Source of the DNA: Herbaspirillum sp. SJZ106
GTDB taxonomy: Bacteria > Pseudomonadota > Gammaproteobacteria > Burkholderiales > Burkholderiaceae_D
Reading direction: 5' to 3'
Assembly (NCBI RefSeq): GCF_006715495.1
Contig: NZ_VFNI01000002.1
Location: 310,001 to 374,000 of the forward strand
DNA length: 64,000 nt
Both the position numbers and the translations under genes were made by a program. Position 1 is the stretch's first letter. Every line of letters starts with the position of its first letter. Positions 41,526 to 50,837 of this stretch are shown piece by piece. The notes beneath the pieces are model-generated. The model was not told the origin of the DNA and did no database searches. It saw nothing but the letters and a program-made list of their open reading frames with translations.

Positions 41526-42320
41526 ATGGAATTGAAACTGCAAGGCAAGGCCGCCATCGTTACCGGCGGCAGCCTGGGCATCGGCCGCGCCGTGGCCGAA
41601 GTATTGGCGCGCGAAGGCGTGCGCGTGGCCATCGTGGCGCGCAGCAAGGCCAAGCTGGAAGAAGTGGCCAAGGAGCTGAGCGAGTCCACCGGCACTGAAG
41701 TCATCGCCGTGGCCGCTGACGTCAGCAACACTGAACAGGTCGAGGCTGCAGTGGCGCAGGCGGTGCAGCGCTTCGGCCGTCTCGACATCCTGGTCAACGG
41801 TGCGGCCCATCCGGGCGGCCTGGTGCGCTCCGAGATCCAGCATGCCAGCCCCGAAGGCCTGCTGGAAGACATCAACATCAAGGTGGTCGGCTACATGCGC
41901 TTCGCCAAGGCTGCGGCCTCGCACATGCGCGCCGGCGGCTACGGCCGCATCATCAACATCGGCGGCCTGACCGGGCGCGGCAGCAAGCAGTTGTCGGGCA
42001 TGCGCAACGTGGCCATCTGCCATCTCACCAAGACCTTGTCCGACCAGTTGGGGCCGGACGGCATCACCGTCAACGTGATCCACCCCGGCGTGGTCGAGAC
42101 CCCGCACATCCACGAGCTCTACGAGAAGGAAGCCAAGCTGCAAGGCCTGACCCCCGGGCAAGTCGAGCAGAACTACGCCAAGGCCACGCCGATCCGCCGC
42201 GTGCTGCAGGTGGAGGAAATCGCCGATGTGGTGCTGTTCCTGGCCTCGCCGCGAGCCGCAGCCATCACCGGCGAATCGATCGCGGTCGACGGCGGCATCA
42301 CCCGCGGCATCTACATCTGA
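41526..42320 (+). CDS. Short-chain dehydrogenase/reductase lacking the catalytic Tyr
   Basis: The 264-residue protein has the Rossmann glycine motif TGGSLGIG (13-20), NGAAHPGG (91-98) and the C-terminal GESIAVDGGITRG. The usual catalytic Ser (INIGG, about 146-147) and Tyr are not there: four residues before Lys169 in NVAICHLTK is Cys165 rather than Tyr. Either it uses another acid/base or it is not an ordinary alcohol dehydrogenase. ATG 41526 follows AAGGAG. It lies 74 bp after the ThDP enzyme in the same operon. Confidence 0.85.
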   Translation: MELKLQGKAAIVTGGSLGIGRAVAEVLAREGVRVAIVARSKAKLEEVAKELSESTGTEVIAVAADVSNTEQVEAAVAQAVQRFGRLDILVNGAAHPGGLVRSEIQHASPEGLLEDINIKVVGYMRFAKAAASHMRAGGYGRIINIGGLTGRGSKQLSGMRNVAICHLTKTLSDQLGPDGITVNVIHPGVVETPHIHELYEKEAKLQGLTPGQVEQNYAKATPIRRVLQVEEIADVVLFLASPRAAAITGESIAVDGGITRGIYI

Positions 42321-42344
42321 CCTGACAGAAAAAAGGACACCATC

Positions 42345-43382
42345 ATGCAAGGAACCATCCTGGTCGGCACCGCCGGCCAAGGCATCGTGCGCAGCGTCGA
42401 CAATGGCGCGACCTGGCATCGCCTGGGCCTGAAGGAGGCCATTGAATTCGACGGCGTGGTGCGCAGCCTTGCCGTCGATCCATCCGATCCGGCGCGCGTA
42501 CTGGCTGGCGCCGATGCCGGTATCTGCCTGAGCACCGACGGGGGCGCGCACTTCAAGCGCATCGCCTCGCCCGCCGATGACCAGACCGTCTGGTCGCTGG
42601 CTTTCAGCCCCACTAATCCCAAACTGGTTTTCGCCGGCACGGGTGCGCCTTCGCGCGCCCGCATGTACCGTTCGCACGATGGCGGCCTGTCGTGGCAGCA
42701 ACTGGATGTGGAACTGCCGGAGTTCTGCTCGGGGGTGCACAAGCCGCGCATCCTGACTATCTTCGTGCGCGCCGATGCGCCCAATGAAGTCTGGTTCGGC
42801 GTGGAAGAAGGCGGAGCCTGGCGCAGCCAGGACGAAGGCGATACCTGGACCCGCATCGACACCCCGGGACGCGGCATCAACAATTCCGACATCCACGCCA
42901 TCACCGTGCTGCCGGCCACGACCGATGCACCCGTGAAGCATGTCGTGGTGACCGTCAATTCGGTCTGCGAGAGCACCGACGACGCTCGCAGTTTCGTGGC
43001 CAAGGCTTCCAAGGAACGCTTCGACGGCATGTACTACACCCGCACCATCCAGGCGCTGGATCCGCAGGGCAATACGCTGCTGCTGGCCATCGGCGATGGC
43101 ACACCCGGTACCCGTACCCGCATCTATCGTTCGGAAGACCGCGGCCAGAGCTGGACTGCGAGCCTGCTGCATACCGCACCCAATTCCACGGTATGGGCCT
43201 TCGGCGGGCATCCGGCCGATCCGCAACTGCTCTTCGCCGGCGCCAAGTACGGCTACCTGTTGCGCTCCACGGATGGCGGGCGTAGCTGGTACAAGGAATG
43301 GCGCGACTTCAGCGAGATCACCTCGGTGGCCTGGACGCCCTTCGTGGCGCCCGTACATGCCCATCCGCAATCGATCGACTAA
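42345..43382 (+). CDS. BNR/Asp-box beta-propeller protein, cytoplasmic
   Basis: The 345-residue protein contains repeated Asp-box turns: SVDNGATWHRL, STDGGAHFKRI, SHDGGLSWQQL, SQDEGDTWTRI, SEDRGQSWTA and STDGGRSWYKEW, predicting a six- or seven-bladed propeller. No signal peptide is seen, so it should be cytoplasmic, unlike the propeller at 57916. Its position between an SDR and a VOC protein suggests a pathway lactonase-like enzyme or scaffold, but no active site can be named. It starts 24 bp after the SDR. Confidence 0.75.
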   Translation: MQGTILVGTAGQGIVRSVDNGATWHRLGLKEAIEFDGVVRSLAVDPSDPARVLAGADAGICLSTDGGAHFKRIASPADDQTVWSLAFSPTNPKLVFAGTGAPSRARMYRSHDGGLSWQQLDVELPEFCSGVHKPRILTIFVRADAPNEVWFGVEEGGAWRSQDEGDTWTRIDTPGRGINNSDIHAITVLPATTDAPVKHVVVTVNSVCESTDDARSFVAKASKERFDGMYYTRTIQALDPQGNTLLLAIGDGTPGTRTRIYRSEDRGQSWTASLLHTAPNSTVWAFGGHPADPQLLFAGAKYGYLLRSTDGGRSWYKEWRDFSEITSVAWTPFVAPVHAHPQSID

Positions 43383-43394
43383 GGAGCCGGCGCC

Positions 43395-43868
43395 ATGTCC
43401 GACATCCCCACCATCAAGCCGCGCATCCGCCGCACCCACCTCGCCCTGTTCGTCAAGGACCCGCATGGCTCGGCACCCTGGTACGAGGACGTACTGGGCA
43501 TGACGGTCACCGCCCGGGCAGAACGCTGGGTCTTCCTTTCTTTTGGCAAGAAGCACCATGACATCGCGCTGATCCGCGTCGAGGATCCGGCCAGGGCCGT
43601 GCGCGGCGAAGTCAACATGCAGCACTACGGCCTGGAGGTGGAAGGCGACATGGATGAATTCCGCCGCCTCTACGGCATGTTGCTGGCCAAAGGCATCGAG
43701 ATATTCAAGATCACCGACCACAAGGTCGGTTACGGCATCTACTTCCACGATCCGGACGGCCACCGCTTCGAATTCTTCTTCGAGACCGCGCACGACGATG
43801 AAGAGGGGAAACGCCTGCTGGGGCAATACAACGCACCCAGCGACAATTTCCACCTCGATCCGTTGTAA
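43395..43868 (+). CDS. VOC family protein (glyoxalase/extradiol-like)
   Basis: The 157-residue protein has two beta-alpha-beta-beta-beta units with probable metal ligands in RTHLALFVKD, MQHYGLEVEGD and the C-terminal HDPDGHRFEFFFE. VOC proteins include glyoxalases, epimerases and single-domain extradiol dioxygenases. In this operon a ring-opening or isomerising step is plausible. It starts 12 bp after the propeller gene. Confidence 0.82.
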   Translation: MSDIPTIKPRIRRTHLALFVKDPHGSAPWYEDVLGMTVTARAERWVFLSFGKKHHDIALIRVEDPARAVRGEVNMQHYGLEVEGDMDEFRRLYGMLLAKGIEIFKITDHKVGYGIYFHDPDGHRFEFFFETAHDDEEGKRLLGQYNAPSDNFHLDPL

Positions 43869-43893
43869 GCGACTGACTCCCTTTTTAGGACAC

Positions 43894-44499
43894 ATGATGA
43901 AAACTCCGAATTTCGAAAATTTCCATATTCGCAAGTGGTACCAGCAAATTGAAGACACCCTGGCCGGAGAGACCGGTAAGGCAGCCGATGGCGCCCCGCT
44001 GCGCAAGATCGTGATCGCCGCCTGTATCCACAACCCCTTCGCCGGCAAGTACGTGGAAGACCTGTCGTCCTGGATCGATCCCTCGCCGGCGCTGGGTGTG
44101 GAGTTCGGTCGTCGCATCCGTGAAGCGGCTCAGGGCCAGGCTATCGAGAGCTATGGAAAGGCTTGTCTGGTCGGTATCGATGGCGAGTACGAACATGGCA
44201 ATGCCTTGTTGACCAATCCCGCTGCCAATCCAGTACGCGATGGCGTGGGCGGCGGCAAGTCCTGGGTGCCCTCCACCGGCAAGCGCGGCGGTCCCGGCAC
44301 CATCATCGACATCCCGCTGGCGCACAAGGATGCGCTCTACGTGCGCTCGCACTACGACACCGTCAGTGCCCAGTTCAACGATGGCCCCAACCGCGATGAG
44401 GTCGTGCTGATCTGGGCTTTCGCTACACGCGGTCGCCTCAACGCCCGCCTGGGCGGCCTGAAGGCCTCCGAGGTCAAGGGACAAGACGGTCTGGTCTGA
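43894..44499 (+). CDS. DUF1185 (amino acid synthesis family) protein
   Basis: The 201-residue protein matches the DUF1185 pattern: IRKWYQQIEDTL, RKIVIAACIHNPFAGKYVEDL, GKACLVGIDGEYEHGNALL, and the C-terminal DEVVLIWAFATRGRLNARLGG. The family often sits in aromatic or amide catabolism clusters; its reaction is unknown. Two adjacent ATGs (43894, 43897) are possible starts. It lies 25 bp after the VOC gene and 18 bp before the hydrolase. Confidence 0.8.
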   Translation: MMKTPNFENFHIRKWYQQIEDTLAGETGKAADGAPLRKIVIAACIHNPFAGKYVEDLSSWIDPSPALGVEFGRRIREAAQGQAIESYGKACLVGIDGEYEHGNALLTNPAANPVRDGVGGGKSWVPSTGKRGGPGTIIDIPLAHKDALYVRSHYDTVSAQFNDGPNRDEVVLIWAFATRGRLNARLGGLKASEVKGQDGLV

Positions 44500-44517
44500 C
44501 AAGGGACGGAGACCATC

Positions 44518-45384
44518 ATGCAGCGCAGAGACTATTCGCTGGCCCTGTCGGGACTGAACTTCCACATCACCGAATGGGGCGATCCGGAAGGCTTTCCCCT
44601 GTTGATGCTGCATGGCATACGAGGCTATGGCGAGACCTTTGCCGACCTGGTGCAGCGGCTGCCGGCGAATTACCGCTTCATCGCCCTGGACCAGCGCGGG
44701 CGCGGCGACAGTGACTGGGACGTCGGCTGCAACTACTACACCGATACCTACGTGGCCGACATGGAAGCGCTGGTGGTTCGCCTGGGCCTGCGCCAGTTTG
44801 ATCTGCTCGGCCATTCGATGGGCGGCATCAATGCCATCGTCTATGCCGCCCGGCATGCCGCCAAGGTGCGCCGGCTCATCATCGAGGATGCCGGTCCGGG
44901 CGCATTCGAGAACAGTCCCGGCGCCACCCGTATCCGCCGCGAGCTGGCCACCACCCCCAGCCGGTTCGCCAGTTGGGAAGACGCCAGCGCCTTCATGCGC
45001 GAGCTACGCCCCAGCGTCACCGAGGAGGCCCGCCAGCAGCGCCTGCGCAACATGCTCAAGGAGATCGATGGCGGCTACACCTGGCGTTACGACCACGTCG
45101 GCATCAGCACCACGCGCCTCACACCTGACCTTTCCCGCGTCATTGACCTGCGTCCGCATGTCACGGCGCTGAAGTGTCTCACCCTGGTGGTGCGCGGCGA
45201 ACGTTCGGACTACCTGTCGGCCGAGATCGCCGCCGAGATGCGCCGGCTCAATGCGTACATCGTCACCCGCACCATCGCCGATGCCGGCCACTACATCCAC
45301 GATGATCAGCCGGAAGCCTTTGCCGAGGTGGTGCGGCAATTCCTGGCGCAAGAACAACATGCAACGGTAGGGGAAAATCCATGA
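44518..45384 (+). CDS. Alpha/beta hydrolase
   Basis: The 288-residue enzyme carries the nucleophile elbow GHSMGG with Ser100, an oxyanion-hole segment LHGIRGYGETF, and the catalytic His in DAGHYIHDDQPEAF. It could be a C-C bond (meta-cleavage product) hydrolase or an esterase. The ATG follows GGGACGGAGA. Its stop overlaps the NIPSNAP start by 4 bases (45381-45384). Confidence 0.85.
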   Translation: MQRRDYSLALSGLNFHITEWGDPEGFPLLMLHGIRGYGETFADLVQRLPANYRFIALDQRGRGDSDWDVGCNYYTDTYVADMEALVVRLGLRQFDLLGHSMGGINAIVYAARHAAKVRRLIIEDAGPGAFENSPGATRIRRELATTPSRFASWEDASAFMRELRPSVTEEARQQRLRNMLKEIDGGYTWRYDHVGISTTRLTPDLSRVIDLRPHVTALKCLTLVVRGERSDYLSAEIAAEMRRLNAYIVTRTIADAGHYIHDDQPEAFAEVVRQFLAQEQHATVGENP

Positions 45385-45704
45385 TCCACGAACTGCGCAC
45401 CTATACGATGGTGCCGGGCGGCGTGCGCGATTACGTACGCATTTATAACGAGTGCGGCCGCCAACACCAGATTCGCCATCTGGGCAATTTGGTGGCGATG
45501 ATGATTCCCGAAAGCGGTGACCTGAACCAGCTGGTCTACCACTGGGCTTTCGACAGCCTGGAAGAGCGTGCACGCCGTCGCTCTGCGCTGCTGGCCGATG
45601 CGCAATTCGCCGAATTCCGCAAGCAGGTGCGAGGCCTGCTGGTGCAGCAGGAAAGCCGCCTGCTGATCAGCGCCCCGGAGCCTTCCGGTGGGAGCGCTTC
45701 ATGA
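45381..45704 (+). CDS. NIPSNAP family protein
   Basis: The 107-residue protein has the NIPSNAP ferredoxin-like fold pattern: MIHELRTYTMVPGGVRDYVRIYN, then HQIRHLGNLVAMMIPESGDLNQLVYHWAFDSLEER. Bacterial members are found in catabolic clusters without assigned reactions. It overlaps both neighbours by 4 bases, which fixes it firmly in the operon and suggests matched amounts with the hydrolase and FAD hydroxylase. Confidence 0.85.
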   Translation: MIHELRTYTMVPGGVRDYVRIYNECGRQHQIRHLGNLVAMMIPESGDLNQLVYHWAFDSLEERARRRSALLADAQFAEFRKQVRGLLVQQESRLLISAPEPSGGSAS

Positions 45705-47305
45705 GTGCAGGCGCGCAAGCCCAGGTGCTCATCGTCGGCGCCGGGCCGGTCGGCGTGACGCTGGCCAATTTGCTGGGTACCTATGGCATTGCGACCCTGG
45801 TCATCGAGCGCAACCTGGACGTGCTCGACTATCCGCGCGCGGTCGGCATCGATGACGAAGCCTTGCGTACCTTCCAGGCGGCCGGCATGGCCGACGCCAT
45901 CGTGCGCGATGTGATCCAGAACGTGCCCATGCGCATGTACACCGCCGACCGTCGCTGTTTCGCCGAGATCCAGCCGACCACGCGCGAGTTCGGCTGGTAT
46001 CGGCGCAACCTGTTCTCGCAGCCGCTGGGCGAGGCTACCCTGCGCCAGGGCCTGCAACGCTTCCCGCATGTGGAGCTGCGTTCGGGCGTGGAACTGCGGG
46101 ATCTGGTGCAGGATGATCAGGGTGTGCTGGCCACCATCGTCGATGCCCGGGGCATGCAGGACACTTTGCGCGCGCAGTATGCGGTGGGCTGCGATGGCGG
46201 CCGCAGTACGGTGCGCGAAAAGATCCTCAAGCTGCCCTATGAGGGCAAGACCCATCCGGCCAAATGGGTGGTGATCGAATGCGATGGCGATCCGCTCGAT
46301 GCGCCCTACACCGCGCTGCATTGCGAACCACGGCGTCCTTATGTCTGCTTGGCCCTGCCCTATGGCGTGCGGCGCTGGGAATTCATGCTCTTCCCCGGCG
46401 AGGATGGCGAGCAGATGCTGGCCCCGGAGAAGGTGCGGGAACTGTTGCACGAACACGTAGCCGACGTCGAATCCCTCAACATCATCCGTGCGCGTGTTTA
46501 TACCCACAATTCGCGCGTGGCCGGGGCGCTGGTCTGCGGCCGCATCTGCCTGGCCGGCGATGCCGCCCACATCACCCCGCCGTGGATCGGCCAGGGCTTG
46601 AACGCCGGCCTGCGCGATGCCTTCAACCTGGGCTGGAAACTGGCCTGGATTCTCCAGGGCAGGATGAAGCCGGAACTGCTGGCCAGTTATCACGAGGAGC
46701 GTCATGCCCACGTGAAAGCCATGATCGCCCTGGCCGATTTGTTCGGCGCTGTGCTGTCGCAGAAGAACCGCCTGCTGGCCTGGTGTCGCGACAAATTCTT
46801 CCTGGCCATCAAGGATATTGCGCGGGTGCGCGACTATATCTTGCAGATGAAATTCAAGCCCATGCCCAGCTTCAGAAGCCAGGCGGTGATACAGGGCGAT
46901 CCGCGCAGCCGCAGCGATCTGGTGGGGCGCATGTTCCTGCAATCTCTGGTGGAAAACGGCGCGGGTGAGGTGGTGCGGCTGGATGACCTATGTGGCAGCC
47001 GCTTCACGCTGCTGAGCTGGCGCAGCGATGTGCTGGCCGGGGCCGACCTCGAACTGCGCCGCCGCATGGAGGCCTTCGGCTGCGACTACTTGCAAGGGGC
47101 GCGCTCGCGATCCGGGCAGCGAGGCCAGCCGCCGACCGGCGCCGGCGTGGTGATCCAGGATTATGAAAACAGGCTCAATGCCTGGTTCAAGGAAAAAGGC
47201 GTGGACTGGGTCTTGCTGCGTCCGGACCGTTTCATCGCCGCCGCCGGCCGCGCCGAAGATGCGCCGGCCGTGATGGCTCGCTACCTTGATCGCGTGGCAG
47301 CCTAG
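45701..47305 (+). CDS. FAD-dependent aromatic hydroxylase (MhpA-like)
   Basis: The 534-residue class A flavoprotein monooxygenase has GAGPVG at residues 13-18, an internal CDGGRSTVR motif and [20 protein letters not shown] near residues 285-304. It resembles 3-(3-hydroxyphenyl)propionate hydroxylase in length and motif spacing. It is expected to hydroxylate a phenolic ring with NAD(P)H and O2. It overlaps the NIPSNAP gene by 4 bases. The exact phenol is not determined. Confidence 0.88.
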   Translation: MSAGAQAQVLIVGAGPVGVTLANLLGTYGIATLVIERNLDVLDYPRAVGIDDEALRTFQAAGMADAIVRDVIQNVPMRMYTADRRCFAEIQPTTREFGWYRRNLFSQPLGEATLRQGLQRFPHVELRSGVELRDLVQDDQGVLATIVDARGMQDTLRAQYAVGCDGGRSTVREKILKLPYEGKTHPAKWVVIECDGDPLDAPYTALHCEPRRPYVCLALPYGVRRWEFMLFPGEDGEQMLAPEKVRELLHEHVADVESLNIIRARVYTHNSRVAGALVCGRICLAGDAAHITPPWIGQGLNAGLRDAFNLGWKLAWILQGRMKPELLASYHEERHAHVKAMIALADLFGAVLSQKNRLLAWCRDKFFLAIKDIARVRDYILQMKFKPMPSFRSQAVIQGDPRSRSDLVGRMFLQSLVENGAGEVVRLDDLCGSRFTLLSWRSDVLAGADLELRRRMEAFGCDYLQGARSRSGQRGQPPTGAGVVIQDYENRLNAWFKEKGVDWVLLRPDRFIAAAGRAEDAPAVMARYLDRVAA

Positions 47306-47363
47306 GCCGCGCATTTATTCTCAGTGCGCCCGGTGGGTGCGCCTCTTTTTCAAGGTGATACAT

Positions 47364-48806
47364 ATGTATCCAGATTTGCAGCTCTACATCGATGGACGTT
47401 TTCTGGGAGTTGAAGGCCGTCGTTATCAGGAAGTGAACGACCCCGCCAGCGGCGAGGTGTTAGGGCGTCTGCCATGGGCCGAGGCCTCCGACATCGAAGA
47501 GGCCATCCAGGCCGCCCACCGTGCCTTCCTGCTCTGGCGCCAGGTGTCGCCGCTGGAGCGCTCCGACATCCTGCGCCGCGCCGCCACGCTGGCGCGCGAG
47601 CGGGCGCATGCGATGGCGCCGGCTATCACCATGGACAACGGCAAGCCACTGGCCGACGCCGTGGCCGAGATCCTCAACGCCGCCGAACACCTGGACTGGC
47701 ACGCCGAGGAAGGCCGTCGCCTGTATGGCCGCGTGGTCAGCCCGCGCCATCCTGACGTACGGCAGCTGGTGGTGCGCGAGCCGGTGGGCGTGTGTGCGGC
47801 CATCAGCCCGTGGAACTTCCCCTTCGGCCAAGCCATGAAGAAGGTGGCCGCCGCCATGGCCGCTGGTTGTACTGTCGTCCTGAAGGGGCCGTCGGAGTCG
47901 CCAGCGGCCATCGTACTGATGGCCCGCCTGTTTCATGACGCCGGGGTGCCGCCGGGCGTTTTCAACATCGTCTCGGGTGTGTCGTCAGAGATTTCGCGGC
48001 AACTGATCGAGTCGCCGCTGGTGCGCAATATCTCCTTCACCGGCTCGGTGCCGGTGGGCAGCAAGCTGGCCGCCCAGGCAGCGTTGCACATGAAGCGCAT
48101 GAGCATGGAGTTGGGCGGTCATGCGCCGGTGCTGGTGTTCGACGACGCCGAGGTGGAGCCGGCGGCGCGCCTGCTGGCGCGCCTGAAGACCCGCAATGCC
48201 GGACAGGTCTGCGTTTCGCCCTCGCGCTTCTATGTTCAGAAGGGGATTTACGATCGCTTCGTGGCGGCCTTCGCCAGTGCTTTGCAGCAGGTCAAGGTCG
48301 GCCCCGGCAGTGAGGCGGGCGTGCAGATGGGGCCGTTGATCCACGGTCGCCGTTTCGAGGCCGTGCATGGTTTGATCGAAGATGCCATGGCCCAGGGGGG
48401 GAAGTTGGTTACCGGCGGCGCGCGCATCGGCCAGCGCGGACATTTCTATGCCCCAACGCTGGTGGTGGATGTGCCGCAAACGGCCAGGGTGATGCAGGAA
48501 GAACCCTTCGGCCCGGTAGCGGCGGTCACGCCCTTCGCCCAGGTCGAGGATGCCATCGCCATGGCCAATGCCTTGCCGCTGGGCCTGGCCTCCTACGTGT
48601 TCACACAGTCGCTGACAACAGCCCATCGCGTCTCCAATATGTTGCAGGCCGGCATGGTCAACATCAACCATTCAGGCATGGCTCATCCCGAGCTGCCTTT
48701 TGGCGGTATTGGCGAGAGCGGCTTCGGCAGCGAAGGCGGAGTAGAGGGGTTCGAGAGCTTTCTGGTCACCAAGATGATCAGCCAGATCACCCACGTACCG
48801 GGCTGA
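47364..48806 (+). CDS. NAD(P)-dependent aldehyde dehydrogenase
   Basis: The 480-residue enzyme has [35 protein letters not shown], catalytic Glu in MELGGHAPV and catalytic Cys in [11 protein letters not shown]. It is nearest in style to succinate-semialdehyde-type dehydrogenases. ATG 47364 follows AAGGTGAT; an earlier in-frame start at 47286 overlaps the FAD hydroxylase and adds no family sequence. It is last among the enzymes of the operon, before the chemoreceptor. Confidence 0.88.
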   Translation: MYPDLQLYIDGRFLGVEGRRYQEVNDPASGEVLGRLPWAEASDIEEAIQAAHRAFLLWRQVSPLERSDILRRAATLARERAHAMAPAITMDNGKPLADAVAEILNAAEHLDWHAEEGRRLYGRVVSPRHPDVRQLVVREPVGVCAAISPWNFPFGQAMKKVAAAMAAGCTVVLKGPSESPAAIVLMARLFHDAGVPPGVFNIVSGVSSEISRQLIESPLVRNISFTGSVPVGSKLAAQAALHMKRMSMELGGHAPVLVFDDAEVEPAARLLARLKTRNAGQVCVSPSRFYVQKGIYDRFVAAFASALQQVKVGPGSEAGVQMGPLIHGRRFEAVHGLIEDAMAQGGKLVTGGARIGQRGHFYAPTLVVDVPQTARVMQEEPFGPVAAVTPFAQVEDAIAMANALPLGLASYVFTQSLTTAHRVSNMLQAGMVNINHSGMAHPELPFGGIGESGFGSEGGVEGFESFLVTKMISQITHVPG

Positions 48807-48835
48807 GCGCCGGGTGTGCAATGAGGGGCAGGGAC

Positions 48836-50452
48836 ATGGGGCAGGCGTTCAAGGGGTTCAGTATCGCGGCCAAGCTCAGGCTGGCCTTTCTTTTGCTGTT
48901 GCTTATGCTGATTGGCATGGCCGTGTTCTCGTATGGTCGCATGAGTCGCATTAATACCCAGGTCGATCTGTTGGGACGGGTGAATGTGCCGGCGATGGAA
49001 TCGGTCTCGGGCATCCGTATCGGCATGGCGCAGTACCGAGTAGGCGTGACCTTGTCCCTGCTGGCCGACGATGGCGCCGGCGGCATGGCAGCCGAAGCAG
49101 CCAGGCGCGATGGACTGGCCTATGCGGAAAAGTACTTGCAGATTCTGCTCGACTTCGCCGGCAATGACGATGAACGCGCCATCAGCCGGCAACTGGCGGA
49201 GAGTTGGAAAACCTACCGCGAACTGGCTGAGAAGGCCATTGCCTTGGCCAAGGCCGGACAGTCAGCCGAAGCGCTGATGCTGGCCGATGACAGCGCCCGA
49301 CCTTACGACCAGATGGCGGGCATCCTCAAGTCCATCAGTGACTCGGTCTCCCAGGAGTCGGCTGCTTCGGTGGTCGATGGCGAACAGGCTTACCAGTCGG
49401 CCCGGCGCGCGCTGATCGCTGTCGGCGTGGCGGCTCTGCTGTGCACGATGGGTTTGGCGAGATTGTTGATCCGCAGTATTGCGTCGCCTTTGCAGCGCGC
49501 GGTGCAGGCTGCCAATCATATTGCTGCGGGAGCGCTCGACCAGGAGATCAGCGTTACCGGGCGGGACGAAATTGCCCAACTATTGGGAGCGATGCAGCGC
49601 ATGCAACATTCGCTGGTGGGTATCGTCGCCGGAGTGCGCCGTGAGGCCGAGAACGTAGCCGCCGCCAGCATCGAAATCGCCTCCGGCAACGCTGACCTGT
49701 CCACCCGAACCGAGGCGCAGGCCGCGGCGCTGGAAGAGACGGCGGCCACCATGAATGAACTGAGCGTGACCGTGCAAAAGAATGCCGACGATGCCCGCCA
49801 GGCCAGTAGCACGGCGCAGCGGGCCAGTGCCGTGGCGCTGCAGGGCGGGCAGGTAGTGGAGCAGGTGGTGCAGACCATGCGCGGCATCGAGAACAGTTCG
49901 CAATGCATCTCCGATATCGTCGGCACGATCGACGGTATCGCCTTCCAGACCAATATCTTGGCGTTGAACGCCGCCGTGGAGGCGGCACGCGCCGGAGAGC
50001 AAGGCAGGGGCTTTGCGGTAGTCGCGACCGAAGTGCGTTCGCTGGCCCAGCGCAGCTCGCTGGCCGCGCGTGAGACCAAGGTCTTGATCGGCGAGTCGGT
50101 CGAGCGCATCCAGACCGGTGCGCGGCTGGTGGATCGGGCTGGCCAAACCATGCAGGAGATCGTGGCGGCGGTGCGCAGCGTCTCGGCTATTGTGTCCGAG
50201 ATCAGTCAGGCCAGCGTGGCCCAGAGCGGCGACATTGCCGAGGTCGAGCGCGCCATCCGGCAATTGGACGACGCCCTGCAACAGAATGCGGCGCTGGTTG
50301 AAGAGAGCGCTGCCGCCAGCGAAAGCCTGCGGCAGCAGGCCGGCAATCTGCTGGGGACGGTGTCGGTATTCAGGATCGCTGCCGTCCCGGCGGCGCTGGG
50401 TCAGACGGCCGGGACGGCTGCCGATTTGCAGGTGCCGCTGCTGGCAGGATGA
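48836..50452 (+). CDS. Methyl-accepting chemotaxis protein
   Basis: The 538-residue chemoreceptor has TM1 at about residues 15-33, a periplasmic four-helix-type ligand domain, TM2 at about 185-205 ([17 protein letters not shown]), a HAMP domain, and the signalling tip [20 protein letters not shown]. An N-terminal start at 48821 is possible; 48836 has AGGG in front. It lies 30 bp after the aldehyde dehydrogenase, so it is probably co-transcribed with the catabolic genes and senses the pathway substrate or a product. A terminator follows. Confidence 0.92.
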   Translation: MGQAFKGFSIAAKLRLAFLLLLLMLIGMAVFSYGRMSRINTQVDLLGRVNVPAMESVSGIRIGMAQYRVGVTLSLLADDGAGGMAAEAARRDGLAYAEKYLQILLDFAGNDDERAISRQLAESWKTYRELAEKAIALAKAGQSAEALMLADDSARPYDQMAGILKSISDSVSQESAASVVDGEQAYQSARRALIAVGVAALLCTMGLARLLIRSIASPLQRAVQAANHIAAGALDQEISVTGRDEIAQLLGAMQRMQHSLVGIVAGVRREAENVAAASIEIASGNADLSTRTEAQAAALEETAATMNELSVTVQKNADDARQASSTAQRASAVALQGGQVVEQVVQTMRGIENSSQCISDIVGTIDGIAFQTNILALNAAVEAARAGEQGRGFAVVATEVRSLAQRSSLAARETKVLIGESVERIQTGARLVDRAGQTMQEIVAAVRSVSAIVSEISQASVAQSGDIAEVERAIRQLDDALQQNAALVEESAAASESLRQQAGNLLGTVSVFRIAAVPAALGQTAGTAADLQVPLLAG

Positions 50453-50494
50453 GTGTTTCGGTGTGTGTTCATGGTGCTTGACTGTGCCTTTGAC

Positions 50495-50519
50495 GGCGGC
50501 TTCGGCCGCCATTTTTTTT
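50495..50519 (+). terminator. Terminator of the ThDP-enzyme operon
   Basis: GGCGGC (50495-50500), loop TTCG, GCCGCC (50505-50510) and eight T (50512-50519). It closes the operon after the chemoreceptor. The 385-bp gap 50453-50837 otherwise holds only site C and no gene. Confidence 0.85.
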
Positions 50520-50678
50520 GCCGACCAGGGCGCGCAGAAATGGCAGTGGATAACACCTTTGCCAGGGTAACTGATCCAGTGTTGTCAGAGATTTGTCAGT
50601 CTTGTGCTCCTTGCGAGTGATACGCGGATGGCCCCCCGCGAAATTATTTACAGCTCCGGTTTCCCTGCCGTGATGACT

Positions 50679-50721
50679 TGCTCATTTGGGCTACTGGCTT
50701 ATCCGGCAAAAGGGTTTTAAT
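50679..50721 (+). promoter_or_regulatory. Regulon site C: motif plus -10 for the aminotransferase/envelope operon
   Basis: TGCTCATTTGGGCTACTGG (50679-50697) is followed by TTTAAT (50716-50721), 5/6 to a -10, starting 37 bases after the motif start. Confidence 0.6.
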
Positions 50722-50837
50722 CCTTGCATGCCGGAAGGAAGTGATTCCAACGTTTCCGACAGTGTCTTTCCTTGGTAATTCGCTTGCCGCTGGCGCAGGC
50801 GAACACTTTCTTGAAAACGGTTTAGAAAGGTACGTTC

